Part shown: positions 1 to 8,414 of the stretch, in pieces | Layout of the letters: each line of letters opens with the position of its first letter | Numbering within the stretch: the stretch's first letter is position 1 | Assembly: GCA_038212095.1 (NCBI GenBank) | Contig: JBBQUW010000010.1 | Span: forward strand, 15,167 to 79,166 | Source: JAICYJ01 sp038212095 | GTDB taxonomy: Bacteria; Actinomycetota; Thermoleophilia; Gaiellales; JAICJC01 | Reading direction: 5' to 3' | Length of the DNA: 64,000 nucleotides | Translations under genes and position numbers: made by a program | The notes under the pieces: model-generated | The model's input: only the letters and a program-made list of their open reading frames with translations | Database searches by the model: none | What the model was told of the DNA's origin: nothing

Positions 1-839
1 CGGCCCGCCACCCGGTCGAGGTCGAAGGCGTGCGTCGGCTCACCCAGGCACAGCATCACGTAGTTGGTGATGTCCACCACGTTCGAGATCGAGCGCATGC
101 CGGCGGCCGTGATGCGCGCCTTCAGCCACGGCGGCGACGGCCCCACCCTGACGTCGGCGAACACGCGTCCCGCCCAGCGTGGACAGAGTTCGGGCGCCTC
201 GATGCGGGCGGTCAGGTAATCGCCGATGGTGTCGTCGCCGCGCGGCTGCGGATCGATGCCCGGCCAGCCGGCCAGGTCGGCGTCGATCGCCGCCGATACC
301 ACACGAGCGATGCCGTAAACCCAGAGGCAGTCGGGCCGGTTGGACGTGATCTCGAACTCCATCACCTGATCGGCGATCGGCAGCACCTCGGACAGCGGCG
401 TTCCCGGCACCAGCGTGTCCGGCAGCAACATGATGCCCTCGTGCTCCTGCGACAGCTCGAGCTCTCGCTCCGACAGCATCATGCCGTCCGACTCAACGCC
501 GCGCAGCTTGGCCTTGCGCAGCACCGTCCCGTCCGCCAGCGTGGCGCCGGGAAGCACGACCGCCACGGTCGCGCCGGCCTGGAAGTTGGAGGCGCCGCAC
601 ACGATCTGGCGCGGCTCGTCCTCGCCCACGTCGACGCTGCACAGCGAGAGCCGGTCGGCATCCGGGTGGCGATCGCGGCTGATCACCCGTCCCACCCGGT
701 ACAGCTCGACGCCGGCCGGCACGCCCCGATCGCTGATCGACTCCAGCTTGGTGCCGGTCATGCTGAGCAGCTCACCCAGCTCGGCCACGGACATGTCGAA
801 GCTGACGTACTCGCGCAGCCACGAGACGGGCACCCTCAT
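1..839 (-). CDS. pheT: Phenylalanine--tRNA ligase beta subunit, N-terminal part (runs off the window)
   Basis: Beta chain of the heterotetrameric phenylalanyl-tRNA synthetase, cytoplasmic. About 279 residues of a protein usually near 800 residues are present; the 3' end lies left of position 1. The start MRVPVSWLREYV is typical of PheT. An EMAP/OB-type tRNA-binding domain follows at roughly residues 40-150, with the core-domain motif EITSNRPDCL and then NVVDITNYVMLCLGEPTHAFD. The ATG (839-837) overlaps the pheS stop as ATGA, so the two genes are translationally coupled. No frame damage is seen in the visible part. Confidence 0.95.
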   Translation of the reverse strand, partial: MRVPVSWLREYVSFDMSVAELGELLSMTGTKLESISDRGVPAGVELYRVGRVISRDRHPDADRLSLCSVDVGEDEPRQIVCGASNFQAGATVAVVLPGATLADGTVLRKAKLRGVESDGMMLSERELELSQEHEGIMLLPDTLVPGTPLSEVLPIADQVMEFEITSNRPDCLWVYGIARVVSAAIDADLAGWPGIDPQPRGDDTIGDYLTARIEAPELCPRWAGRVFADVRVGPSPPWLKARITAAGMRSISNVVDITNYVMLCLGEPTHAFDLDRVAG

Positions 840-1861
840 CCGAACTGCTCCATGAACCGCAGGTCGTTCTCCCACAGCATCCGGATGTCGGGGATCGCGT
901 GGCGCAGAGCCGCGATCCGCTCCACGCCCATCCCCCACGCGTAGCCGGTCAGCCGCTCCGGGTCGTAGCCGGCAACGTGGTCGAACAGCGTCGGGTCGAT
1001 CATTCCCGCGCCCAGGATCTCGACCCAGCCCTCACCGCGGCAGACGCGGCAGGGGGAGCCGTCGCGGGCACAGTTGAAGCAGGACACGTCCACCTCGACC
1101 GATGGCTCGGTGAAGGGGAAGAAGTGCGGCCGCAGCCGCACCTCGCGGTCGGCGCCAAACAGCTCGCGGGCGAATGCCAGCAGCGTGCCCTTGAGGTGGG
1201 CCAGCGAGAGCCCCTCGTCCACCGCCAGTCCCTCGATCTGCGTGAACATCGCCGTGTGTGTGGCGTCCGGCGTATCGCGGCGGAAGCAGCGCCCCATCGT
1301 CGCCATGTAGACTGGCGGCGGCTGCGCCTCCATGGTGCGGATCTGCATCGGCGAGGTGTGCGTGCGAAGCACCAGCTCGGGCGAGATGTAGAAGGTGTCC
1401 GTCCACTGCCGCGAGGGATGGGTGATGGGCGTGTTCAGCGCGTCGAACGTGTGGTGGGTGGTCTCCACCTCGGGGCCGTCCGCGATCCGGTAGCCGAGGC
1501 CGACGAACACCTCCAGGATGTCACGCCCGGTCTGTTCGATCAGGTGAGAATGGCCGCGTCGCACCGGCTCGCCGGGCAGCGAGACGTCGATCCGGTCGCG
1601 CAGCAACCGTTCGTCCAGCTCGGCCGCAGACAGCTCCGCCTCGCGCGCGGCAAGCGCCGCCTCCAGCGACTGCCGCACCTGGTTCAGCGCCTTGCCGCGC
1701 GGCCCGCGCTGCTCGGGCGGCAGGCCGCCAAGCTCGCGCAGCGCCAGCACCAACGGCGCCCGCCGGCCCAGCAGGGCGATCCGTGCCTGCTCGAGCTGGC
1801 CGGTGTCTCGCGCGGCGGCGATCGCCGCCAGGCCCTCGCTGTTGACGGCGTCGGCATCCAT
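836..1861 (-). CDS. pheS: Phenylalanine--tRNA ligase alpha subunit
   Basis: Catalytic alpha subunit that charges tRNA-Phe. At 341 residues it has the family's usual length. An N-terminal coiled-coil tRNA-binding arm (about residues 1-90) precedes the class II catalytic core. The class II motifs are visible: HPSRQWTDTFYI, the motif-2 region around MGRCFRRDTPDATHTAMFTQ, and motif 3 GYAWGMGVERIAALRH near the C-terminus. A Cys cluster, CFNCARDGSPCRVCRGEGW, in the catalytic domain matches the zinc-binding form seen in many actinobacteria. It is followed by pheT with a 4-bp overlap. Confidence 0.96.
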   Translation of the reverse strand: MDADAVNSEGLAAIAAARDTGQLEQARIALLGRRAPLVLALRELGGLPPEQRGPRGKALNQVRQSLEAALAAREAELSAAELDERLLRDRIDVSLPGEPVRRGHSHLIEQTGRDILEVFVGLGYRIADGPEVETTHHTFDALNTPITHPSRQWTDTFYISPELVLRTHTSPMQIRTMEAQPPPVYMATMGRCFRRDTPDATHTAMFTQIEGLAVDEGLSLAHLKGTLLAFARELFGADREVRLRPHFFPFTEPSVEVDVSCFNCARDGSPCRVCRGEGWVEILGAGMIDPTLFDHVAGYDPERLTGYAWGMGVERIAALRHAIPDIRMLWENDLRFMEQFG

Positions 1862-1908
1862 GAGCGGCCAAGTCTACCCGCGGCCGTACACGGTACGCTT
1901 CGCAGACG

Positions 1909-2646
1909 ATGGCCACGCTCCAGAGCACACCTGACGCCTATGGCGCGCTCGGGGCGGACTACGACCGCTGGTGCCGGTCGGTCACCGAGGATATCGACTT
2001 CTACGTCGCCCTGGCGCTCGAATCGGGCGGTCCGGTGCTCGAGCTGGGCGTCGGCTCGGGGCGCATCGCTGTGCCGACCGCGATCGCCGGAGTGCCGGTG
2101 GTGGGCGTCGACCTCTCGATGGAGATGCTCGACCTGGCCTGGGCGCGCGCGCTGCCGCATGGGGTTGGGCTGGGGCTGGTACGGGCCGACATGAGAGCAC
2201 TTCCCGACCTGGGCCGCTTCGCACTGGTGACGGTCCCGTTTCGCGCACTGCTGCATCTGCGCGACGACCAGGAGCGGATGGCGGTGCTGACCGCCGCCCG
2301 GGATCGGTTACTGCCGGGCGGACGGCTGGCGTTCGACGTCTTCCACCCCGACCGGATCGATATCGAGGAGACACATGGACGATGGCTGGAACGCGAGCCG
2401 GGCATCCAAGAGCGCGCCCTCTGGCGCCCTGAGGAGCGCAGCCTGACGCTGTCGGTGCGGACAGAGCACCGCCAATCGACTATGGAGCTCTGGTGGGTCG
2501 AGCCACGCAGATGGGCTGGCCTGCTCGCCCAGTGTGGATTCTCGACGATCGAGTCCTACGGCTGGTTCGATGGCCGTGCTTTGGCGGTCGGCAGTGCAGA
2601 CTCGGTATGGGTCGCAGCAGCAACGGCGGCCGCGGCGCCTGGTTGA
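1909..2646 (+). CDS. Class I SAM-dependent methyltransferase
   Basis: Small-molecule-type methyltransferase of 245 residues; substrate unknown. Motif I, VLELGVGSGRIAVPTA (about residues 43-58), is the SAM-binding glycine loop, followed by the acidic strand-2 end VVGVDLS. The N-terminal YGALGADYDRWC and C-terminal YGWFDGRAL are common in this subfamily. The gene is divergent from pheS. Its 3' end overlaps the convergent phosphoesterase gene by about 167 bp; conserved-looking residues run to the end of this protein, so its own stop is probably right. Confidence 0.85.
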   Translation: MATLQSTPDAYGALGADYDRWCRSVTEDIDFYVALALESGGPVLELGVGSGRIAVPTAIAGVPVVGVDLSMEMLDLAWARALPHGVGLGLVRADMRALPDLGRFALVTVPFRALLHLRDDQERMAVLTAARDRLLPGGRLAFDVFHPDRIDIEETHGRWLEREPGIQERALWRPEERSLTLSVRTEHRQSTMELWWVEPRRWAGLLAQCGFSTIESYGWFDGRALAVGSADSVWVAAATAAAAPG

Positions 2647-3994
2647 AGTTGAACTCCGCGAACAGGTTGCCCAACTGGCTGGCGTTCTCCCGCACGCTGG
2701 GCCGCGAGTCGGGCCGGCCGTCGCTGGCGGGGTCGATGCGGGCGCCGCCCAGGAAGTCGTCCTCGATGAACTTCAGGTATGCGTCGAAGCTGAGCGTCTG
2801 ATGGTCGATCATGCCGCGCCGGGCGTAGGGGCTGATCATCAGGCCGGGCACGCGCAGGCCGTAGCCCTGGCCGTCGACGTGCGGCGGCGCCACGTGGTCG
2901 TAGAAGCCGCCCCAGTCGTCCCAGCTGATGAAGATCGCGGTCGAGTTCCAGTTCGGTGAGCGCATCACCGCGTTCACCAGCGTCGTCACCCACGCCTCGC
3001 CCACCAGCGGCGTGGCCGGCGGGTGTTCGCTGTTCTGGTAGCTGGGCACGACCCACGAGACGTTGGGCAGCGTGCCTGCGCGAGCGTCTGCAAAGAACCG
3101 TCCGGCCGGCTGCACGTTCCCCAGCTGGCCGTCCGCCCTGACGTCGGCGAACCTGGGCAGCGGGTTCCAGATGCTGGGCGTGACCGCGTTCTGCTGCTTG
3201 ACCAGGCAGCTCATCGCGCCGGTCGGGCAGTCCGGCTGGAGGCCGCCGGAGACGTAGTAGCGCCAGCTGACGTTGTGCGTGTGCATCAGGTAGGTGAGAT
3301 CTGTCCATGGGAAGAGCGGCTGGCCGCGCTGAACGTGCGGCGGGATCGTGCGGTTGCTGGACGGCGTGCAGCTCATCGGGTCGCTGCCCGAGCTGCACTG
3401 GGCCGACCAGCCGGACACCATCGCCAGGTGCGATGGCAGGCTCCAACCCAGGTTGGACGCGAACATGTGGTCCTGCAGCACGAAGTGGCGGGCGAAGGCC
3501 CAGTAGTTGGGGATGTCCGCGCCCGTGTGGTATCCCATCACGTCCGGCCGCTTGACGTTGATGATGCAGCGGGGATCGATCGCGGTATGCAGGCAGCCCG
3601 GCGTGCGCGCCTTCACCGCCTGCGCGACGAAGCCGTTCATCCGTCCGCCGGCGATATCCGAGACGGCGTTGATGGGCGAGTGCGGGCCGCCGCTGTCCAC
3701 CTGCCCGAGGTCGTGGTAGGGCGGGACGCAGTGGCCGGAGGTGGGATCTGGCACGCACACAGTCGGGTGTCCGTGGCGCATCGGGATGCCGTCGGCGCCG
3801 GGGTACGTACCGAAGTAGTTGTCGAACGACCGGTTCTCCTGCATGATCACGATCACGTGCTGAATGCGGTGGATGGCCGCGGGCACCTGCACCGTTGGCG
3901 GCACGACTGCGGAGCTGCCACAGCCGCCGGCCACCGCTGGGATGCATGACGCCAGCCCCGCCAGCAGGTAGCGCGTGATGATCGCCCGGGACAC
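2480..3994 (-). CDS. Secreted phosphoesterase of the phospholipase C / acid phosphatase (phosphoesterase) family
   Basis: Predicted exported hydrolase of the alkaline-phosphatase superfamily, 504 residues from a GTG start. The N-terminus has a hydrophobic signal and a possible lipobox AGGC with Cys25. The metal-site motif VIVIMQENRSFDNYFGTYPG (near residue 50) and the later FISWDDWGGFYDHVAPP are diagnostic of this family. The last 45-odd residues after PRPPLLLRP are Arg/His-rich and run antisense through the methyltransferase gene. Related proteins usually end near this Pro-rich stretch, so the native stop may have been lost or shifted. Substrate specificity cannot be read from sequence. Confidence 0.88.
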   Translation of the reverse strand: MSRAIITRYLLAGLASCIPAVAGGCGSSAVVPPTVQVPAAIHRIQHVIVIMQENRSFDNYFGTYPGADGIPMRHGHPTVCVPDPTSGHCVPPYHDLGQVDSGGPHSPINAVSDIAGGRMNGFVAQAVKARTPGCLHTAIDPRCIINVKRPDVMGYHTGADIPNYWAFARHFVLQDHMFASNLGWSLPSHLAMVSGWSAQCSSGSDPMSCTPSSNRTIPPHVQRGQPLFPWTDLTYLMHTHNVSWRYYVSGGLQPDCPTGAMSCLVKQQNAVTPSIWNPLPRFADVRADGQLGNVQPAGRFFADARAGTLPNVSWVVPSYQNSEHPPATPLVGEAWVTTLVNAVMRSPNWNSTAIFISWDDWGGFYDHVAPPHVDGQGYGLRVPGLMISPYARRGMIDHQTLSFDAYLKFIEDDFLGGARIDPASDGRPDSRPSVRENASQLGNLFAEFNFNQAPRPPLLLRPIPSLHCRPPKHGHRTSRRTRSSRIHTGRAGQPICVARPTRAP

Positions 3995-4038
3995 TGCTTA
4001 CACGGTACGGCGACCAGGTTGGAGTTTCGTGGGTGCGC

Positions 4039-4794
4039 TCAGCCGGTGGCGCGCTGGCGCACGGCTTCGTACAGCGCCACGGTCGCCGCCGCGGCCGCGT
4101 TCAGCGACTCCGAGCCCTCGGCCTGCGGGATCGAGGCCGTCTCCTCGCAGGTGGCCACCACCTCGTCGGGCAGGCCGTGTCGCTCCGCTCCCACCACGAA
4201 CACCGTCGGCTGCCGCAGGTCGAGCTCCCAGATCGAGCGGTCGGCGGTCGGCACCAGAGCCACTCGCCGCACGCCCTCGGGCGGCAGCGGTGCGTGCTCG
4301 ATCGGCACCCGGAAGACGGCGCCCATCGAGGCTCGCACGCCCTTGCCGGAGAGCGGGTCGGAGCAGCCCGGTGAGAGCGAGACGAATGCCGGGCCGAGCG
4401 CGCCGGCCGCACGCACCACCGTGCCGACGTTGCCCGGATCGATCACGCGGTGCAGGTGGACGCCCAGGTCGCCTCCCGCACGAGGCGGCAGGCTATCGAT
4501 GCGGTAGACCGAGATCACGCGAGCGGGATGACCGAGCGTGCCCAACTCGGCCATCAGCGGATCGCTGACCACCTGCACGGGACCGCCGCGGGCAAGACGA
4601 GCACGCAGACCATCTTCGATCGGGCGGTCGGCGGCCACGAACGTCTCGACAGGCAACACGCCGCAGGCAAGCGCCTCGGCGACGATGTCCTCACCCTCGG
4701 CCAGGAACAGACCCACGGTCAGCCGGTTGCGCTTGGTCTGCAGCTTGCGCGCAGCCTTCAGCCGCGCGTTCGATCGCGCCGTGATCGGTTCCAC
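4039..4794 (-). CDS. TrmH/SpoU-family RNA 2'-O-methyltransferase
   Basis: SPOUT-fold enzyme that methylates a ribose in rRNA or tRNA; 251 residues. An N-terminal L30e-like substrate-binding domain begins ARSNARLKAARKL. The three SpoU motifs are visible: RVIDPGNVGTVVRAAGALG, then VFVVGAERHGLPDEV, then IPQAEGSESLNAAAAATVALYE. The trefoil-knot cofactor site lies in motifs 2 and 3. It follows rplT by 27 bp in the same direction, a position often occupied by such a gene between rplT and pheS, so co-transcription with the ribosomal protein genes is likely. The exact target base is not determinable. Confidence 0.9.
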   Translation of the reverse strand: MEPITARSNARLKAARKLQTKRNRLTVGLFLAEGEDIVAEALACGVLPVETFVAADRPIEDGLRARLARGGPVQVVSDPLMAELGTLGHPARVISVYRIDSLPPRAGGDLGVHLHRVIDPGNVGTVVRAAGALGPAFVSLSPGCSDPLSGKGVRASMGAVFRVPIEHAPLPPEGVRRVALVPTADRSIWELDLRQPTVFVVGAERHGLPDEVVATCEETASIPQAEGSESLNAAAAATVALYEAVRQRATG

Positions 4795-4821
4795 TGCCTC
4801 TGTCCTCTCGGCCGGTCGGCT

Positions 4822-5187
4822 CTACTTGGCCGCGGCCAGCGCGGTCTTCGCCGCTTCGGCCAGCGCCGTGAACGCCTCAGGATCGGCGACAGCGATGTCG
4901 GCCAGCACCTTGCGGTCGAGCTCGATCTCGGCCAGCTTCAGTCCATGGATCAGCTGGTTGTAGGACAGCCCGTTCAGGCGGGCGCCGGCATTGATGCGGA
5001 TGATCCACAGACGACGGAAGTCGCGCTTGCGGGTCCGCCGATCGCGGTAGGCGTAGGTGAGCGACTTCATCACCTGTTCCTTGGCCCGCTTGTAGGTGTT
5101 CTTCTTCAGGCCGCGGTACCCCTTGGCCTGCTCCAGCATCTCTCGACGCTTCTTCTTTGCATGAACGCTGCGCTTGACGCGTGCCAT
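4822..5187 (-). CDS. rplT: 50S ribosomal protein L20
   Basis: Primary 23S rRNA-binding assembly protein, 121 residues, full length. Starts MARVKRSVHAKKKRREMLEQ and contains the conserved GYRGLKKNTYKRAKEQV and FRRLWIIRINAGAR stretches. The C-terminal Ala-rich helix is slightly long. It lies 8 bp after rpmI in the infC-rpmI-rplT operon. L20 is known in other bacteria to repress this operon through the leader mRNA. Whether that happens here is not shown, but the leader contains a terminator (see 6386-6419). Confidence 0.98.
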   Translation of the reverse strand: MARVKRSVHAKKKRREMLEQAKGYRGLKKNTYKRAKEQVMKSLTYAYRDRRTRKRDFRRLWIIRINAGARLNGLSYNQLIHGLKLAEIELDRKVLADIAVADPEAFTALAEAAKTALAAAK

Positions 5188-5195
5188 CGCTCCTC

Positions 5196-5393
5196 CTACC
5201 TCTTGCCCAGGAGGCGCAGCGCCTCACGGTTGTCAGCCGGCGCCAGGCCGGTGTCGCGGCGCTTGAAGCGGCGACGCTTGGCGCTCTTGTGCTCCAGCAG
5301 ATGCGACTTGAAGGCGCGACGGCGCAGCAGCTTGCCGCCGGCCGACAGTCGCAGCCGCTTCTTGGCGGCCGATTTCGTCTTCATCTTTGGCAT
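5196..5393 (-). CDS. rpmI: 50S ribosomal protein L35
   Basis: Small basic ribosomal protein of 65 residues, normal length. MPKMKTKSAAKKRLRLSAGG and the KSHLLEHKSAKRRR segment are diagnostic. It lies between infC (9 bp gap) and rplT (8 bp gap), the standard order for this operon. Confidence 0.98.
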   Translation of the reverse strand: MPKMKTKSAAKKRLRLSAGGKLLRRRAFKSHLLEHKSAKRRRFKRRDTGLAPADNREALRLLGKR

Positions 5394-5402
5394 CGGTGTC
5401 TC

Positions 5403-6335
5403 CTACTTCTCGCCGTCGGCGGGCTTGGCCGCCGTCTCGGTGTCGCTCGCGGTGGCGCTCTTTGCGGTGCTCTTGGTGGTGGTCGTCTTCTTCGTGCTCT
5501 TCGCTGCTGCCGGTTTCGCGGCGGCGGGTTTGGTCGCCGGCTTCTTTGCCGCCGGCTTGGCGGCGGGCTTCGCAGCCGCAACTGCGACAGTGGGCTCGGC
5601 CTCCGGCGCGGACTCGACGACCGGCTCGGGCGCCACGACGGCCGGCTCCGGCTCGGGATCCGCCGCCGCCGCTGGTGCCGGCTCGCTCTCGGGCGCCGTC
5701 GCCGGTGCCGCCGCAACGGGCGCGGGCTGGGCTTCGTGCGTAGGCTGTTCGGGAATCGGCGATCCGTCGGCGGCCACCTGCGCCGTCACCACGTTCTTGT
5801 GGGGCGCGAGCATCATCACCATGTTGCGGCCGTCCTGCAGCGGTGCAGACTCGACGACGCCCAACTCCTGCACCTCGTCGGCCAACCGCAGCAGCAACAC
5901 GCGGCCACGGTCGGGATGCGTCATCTCCCGTCCCCGGAACATGATCGTCACCTTGACCTTGTCGCGGTTCTTGAGAAAGCGGACGACGTGCCCCTTCTTG
6001 GTGGCATAGTCGTGAGGATCGATCTTTGGTCGCAGCTTGATCTCTTTGATCGTGATGGTGGACTGGTGCTTGCGGGCGAGCTTCGCCTTCTGCTCCTGCT
6101 CGTACTTGTACTTCGAGTAGTCCATCACCCGGCAGACGGGCGGCTTCGCGTCCGGAGCCACCTCGACCAGGTCGAGGTTGGCGTCCCAGGCGTACTTCAG
6201 CGCCTCATCCGTGCTCTTGATGCCGATCTGCTCCCCGTCGGCGCCGATCAGGCGCACCTGTGGGACACGGATGGCGTCGTTGATGCGGGTGGTTGGCTCC
6301 GCCGGCCGTTGGTCGAACCGTCGCCGCGGTCTCAA
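5403..6335 (-). CDS. infC: Translation initiation factor IF-3 with long Ala/Pro/Lys-rich C-terminal tail
   Basis: Binds the 30S subunit and proofreads start-codon selection. The IF3 N-domain begins at TTRINDAIRVPQVRLIG; the C-domain includes EIKLRPKIDPHDYATKKGHV and VKVTIMFRGREMTHPDRG and ends near APHKNV. About 130 further residues form an Ala/Pro/Glu then Ala/Lys-rich, probably disordered tail ending PADGEK, absent from classical IF3 (about 180 residues). I place the start at TTG 6335, 17 codons before RIN. An upstream in-frame GTG at 6407 would put the start inside the loop of a terminator hairpin and is unlikely. infC in other species also uses rare start codons, so the exact start is uncertain. 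Confidence 0.92.
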   Translation of the reverse strand: MRPRRRFDQRPAEPTTRINDAIRVPQVRLIGADGEQIGIKSTDEALKYAWDANLDLVEVAPDAKPPVCRVMDYSKYKYEQEQKAKLARKHQSTITIKEIKLRPKIDPHDYATKKGHVVRFLKNRDKVKVTIMFRGREMTHPDRGRVLLLRLADEVQELGVVESAPLQDGRNMVMMLAPHKNVVTAQVAADGSPIPEQPTHEAQPAPVAAAPATAPESEPAPAAAADPEPEPAVVAPEPVVESAPEAEPTVAVAAAKPAAKPAAKKPATKPAAAKPAAAKSTKKTTTTKSTAKSATASDTETAAKPADGEK

Positions 6336-6385
6336 GACGAGTGCCCAGTCACGATCTGTGTCAAGCCCGGAGTCTCCCTCCGTCG

Positions 6386-6419
6386 AAAACAGAAAAACGG
6401 GCGCCACATGGGCACCCGT
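6386..6419 (-). terminator. Intrinsic terminator / attenuator in the infC leader
   Basis: On the minus strand, ACGGGTGCC pairs with GGCGCCCGT (9 bp including one G-U) around the loop CATGT, followed directly by TTTTCTGTTTT. It lies about 50 bp upstream of the proposed infC start. The next genes upstream are on the plus strand, so there is no minus-strand transcript here to end except that of infC itself. This argues for transcription attenuation of infC-rpmI-rplT. A TATACT at 6526-6531 could be a -10 box, but I see no convincing -35. Confidence 0.75.
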
Positions 6420-6633
6420 TCTCGCACTCCCAGATCGGAAGCGACCGCCAAACTGCTCGGTTGAACCCGGCTCACGCGTTGCGCGGCGGGTGAGAAGCGG
6501 GAAGCCTCTGCTTTGCCAGGGTGCGAGTATAGCCCATGGGACGTGGACCCCTCCGCATCCGCTGTTGTCGCAACTGTCACGGTCGCGTCACGATCGCGGC
6601 CACGGCCCTTGACCTGGGAAGGATACGTGCGCA

Positions 6634-7293
6634 ATGATCGCGGTCGTGTTCAATGACCGAGCCCAAGCTGGGGCAGGTCTGGCGGCGGCACTGCCCGATC
6701 TGCGCATGAAGTCGAACGTCACCGTGATCGGGCTTGCCCGGGGCGGCGTGGAGGTCGCGTACGAGACGGCGCACCTGCTGCGGCTACCGCTGGACGTGTT
6801 GTGCGTCCGCAAGGTCAGCATGCCGGGGTATGCCGAGCTGGCGATGGGCGCGGTGGCGCCACAGGGCGAGCGGTTCACCAACCGCCGCATCGCCTCGCTG
6901 CTGACCACCCGCCAGATCGAGGAGGCGTATGACTCGGCGATGGTCGAGGCGCGGGCGATGGACGACCGTCTCCGCGCCGGCCTTCCCCTCAACCTGGTCG
7001 GCCGCGTCGCGCTGATCATCGATGATGGCGCGGCCACCGGCGCATCGGTGCGGGCCGCGATCGCCGCCGTCCGCAACGCCGGCGCGCGCCAGATGATCGT
7101 GGCACTTCCGGTGTTGCCACGGCCGGCAGCCGAGCGGCTGGCACGCGAGTGCGACCGGCTGGTCACGCTGCGCGCACCTCAGCGGTTCCAGTCGGTCGGC
7201 CAGTTCTATCAGGACTTCCAGCCCGTGCCCGAGGACCGTGTGCGCGAGCTGTTGGCGGCGGCCCAGCCGGCCGCCGAGCAGCAGCCGGTGTGA
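6634..7293 (+). CDS. Phosphoribosyltransferase domain protein
   Basis: Type I PRTase fold, 219 residues. The PRPP-binding signature is VALIIDDGAATGASVRAAI (about residues 126-144), with the preceding flexible loop region and the N-terminal SNVTVIGLARGGVEVAYETA. Such stand-alone proteins are often annotated as predicted phosphoribosyltransferases and sometimes fused to dienelactone-hydrolase-like domains; the acceptor base is unknown. It is divergent from infC. The following small membrane gene overlaps its stop (GTG at 7290), so the two are likely coupled. Confidence 0.85.
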   Translation: MIAVVFNDRAQAGAGLAAALPDLRMKSNVTVIGLARGGVEVAYETAHLLRLPLDVLCVRKVSMPGYAELAMGAVAPQGERFTNRRIASLLTTRQIEEAYDSAMVEARAMDDRLRAGLPLNLVGRVALIIDDGAATGASVRAAIAAVRNAGARQMIVALPVLPRPAAERLARECDRLVTLRAPQRFQSVGQFYQDFQPVPEDRVRELLAAAQPAAEQQPV

Positions 7294-7574
7294 TCGCCCG
7301 CAGACCGTTCGCGGCCTGGGCGGTCGTGGGGTTCGTGCTCGGCCTCGCCGCGACGCCGCTGTTTGTGATTGCGCTGCCGCTCGCGGTGGTTGCGATCGTC
7401 GTGGTGGCTCGCCGGGCACACGAACCCGACGACCTGCTGGGCGCCGTGTGTGGAGTCGGACTGGTTTTGTTGCTGTCGTCGACCGCCACGGTGCGTCTGG
7501 CCGGCTTCGCCGCGCTGGTGGGCGGCCTCGCGTTGCACGCGCTGATCGGCCGGCTGGGCGGCCCGGCCCCCTGA
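7290..7574 (+). CDS. Small integral membrane protein, unknown function
   Basis: 94 residues starting at GTG 7290, which overlaps the preceding stop codon. Two long hydrophobic blocks are visible: FAAWAVVGFVLGLAATPLFV continuing to AIVVVA, and AVCGVGLVLLLSSTATVRLA with a further hydrophobic stretch, giving three or four short transmembrane segments. There are no recognisable catalytic motifs. Tight coupling to the phosphoribosyltransferase suggests a shared role, but nothing more can be said. Confidence 0.6.
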   Translation: MIARRPFAAWAVVGFVLGLAATPLFVIALPLAVVAIVVVARRAHEPDDLLGAVCGVGLVLLLSSTATVRLAGFAALVGGLALHALIGRLGGPAP

Positions 7575-7578
7575 CCGT

Positions 7579-8397
7579 TCAGGCCAGGCCGAGCAGCTCC
7601 CGCGCCGCCGCCGGCGTTGCCGGGCGTCGGCCGGCCAGCGCCGCGATCGCAGCCACCCGCTCCACCAGCGCGGCGTTCGATGGCGCCGGCACCCCCGCGT
7701 CGGCCTCGACCTGATCCTCGAACCCGCAGCGCACGTGGCCGCCGCAGGCGATCGCTGCCGTCACGACCGGCAGGAAGCTGCGGCCGATCCCGGTCGCCGT
7801 CCAGGTGGAGCCGGCCGGCAGCCGGTCGCTGAGGTCGACCACGTTGCGCGGGGTGCCGGCCGCGCCGCCGGGCACGCCCAGCACCAGATCGTAGTGCTGG
7901 GGCCCATCGAGCGGCGCCTTCGCGATCAGCCAGGCCGCGTTGTCCAGGTGGCCGAGGTCGAAGATCTCGAGCTCGGACCGCACCCCGGCCGCGATCTGGG
8001 CGCGTGCAAACGCGAGCATCAACGGCGCAGGATTCTCGAACACTCCCTGGCCGAAGTTGACGCTGCCGCACGTCAGCGTGGCCATATCCGGCGCGGCGGC
8101 CAGCGAGCCCAGCCGTTCCTCCGCCGACATGCCGATCGCGCCGCCGGTGGACACCTGGACGATCATCTCCGGCACCTGGTCTCGGATCTCGTCCACGATG
8201 ATCCGATAGCGCTCGCCGTCCTGCGTAGGCGTGCCGTCGTCCCAGCGCGCATGCACGTGCACCATCCGCGCGCCTGCGTCGAACGCCCGCCGCGTCTCGG
8301 CCGCGATCTCACCTGGGGTGTGGGGCACCGCCGGGTTATGGCTGCGCGTCGTCTCCGCCCCGCAGGGCGCGACGGTGATGATCAGGTCGTCAGACAC
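7579..8397 (-). CDS. kce: 3-keto-5-aminohexanoate cleavage enzyme (BKACE/DUF849 family)
   Basis: Kce condenses 3-keto-5-aminohexanoate with acetyl-CoA to give acetoacetate and 3-aminobutyryl-CoA in lysine fermentation; the wider BKACE family cleaves other beta-keto acids. 272 residues, normal length, TIM-barrel fold. The zinc ligands MVHVHAR (His47 and His49) follow the N-terminal ITVAPCGAETT. The neighbour 17 bp upstream is kal, whose enzyme uses the Kce product, which strongly supports the specific Kce assignment. kamA, kamDE and kdd are not in the window. Confidence 0.88.
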   Translation of the reverse strand: MSDDLIITVAPCGAETTRSHNPAVPHTPGEIAAETRRAFDAGARMVHVHARWDDGTPTQDGERYRIIVDEIRDQVPEMIVQVSTGGAIGMSAEERLGSLAAAPDMATLTCGSVNFGQGVFENPAPLMLAFARAQIAAGVRSELEIFDLGHLDNAAWLIAKAPLDGPQHYDLVLGVPGGAAGTPRNVVDLSDRLPAGSTWTATGIGRSFLPVVTAAIACGGHVRCGFEDQVEADAGVPAPSNAALVERVAAIAALAGRRPATPAAARELLGLA

Positions 8398-8414
8398 GGC
8401 GTCGCGCGCGGCCG

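Noticed and set aside
6336..6407. Longer infC start at GTG 6407
   Set aside because: The codon is in the loop of the terminator hairpin and the added residues (APVFLFSTEGDSG) have no IF-3 similarity.
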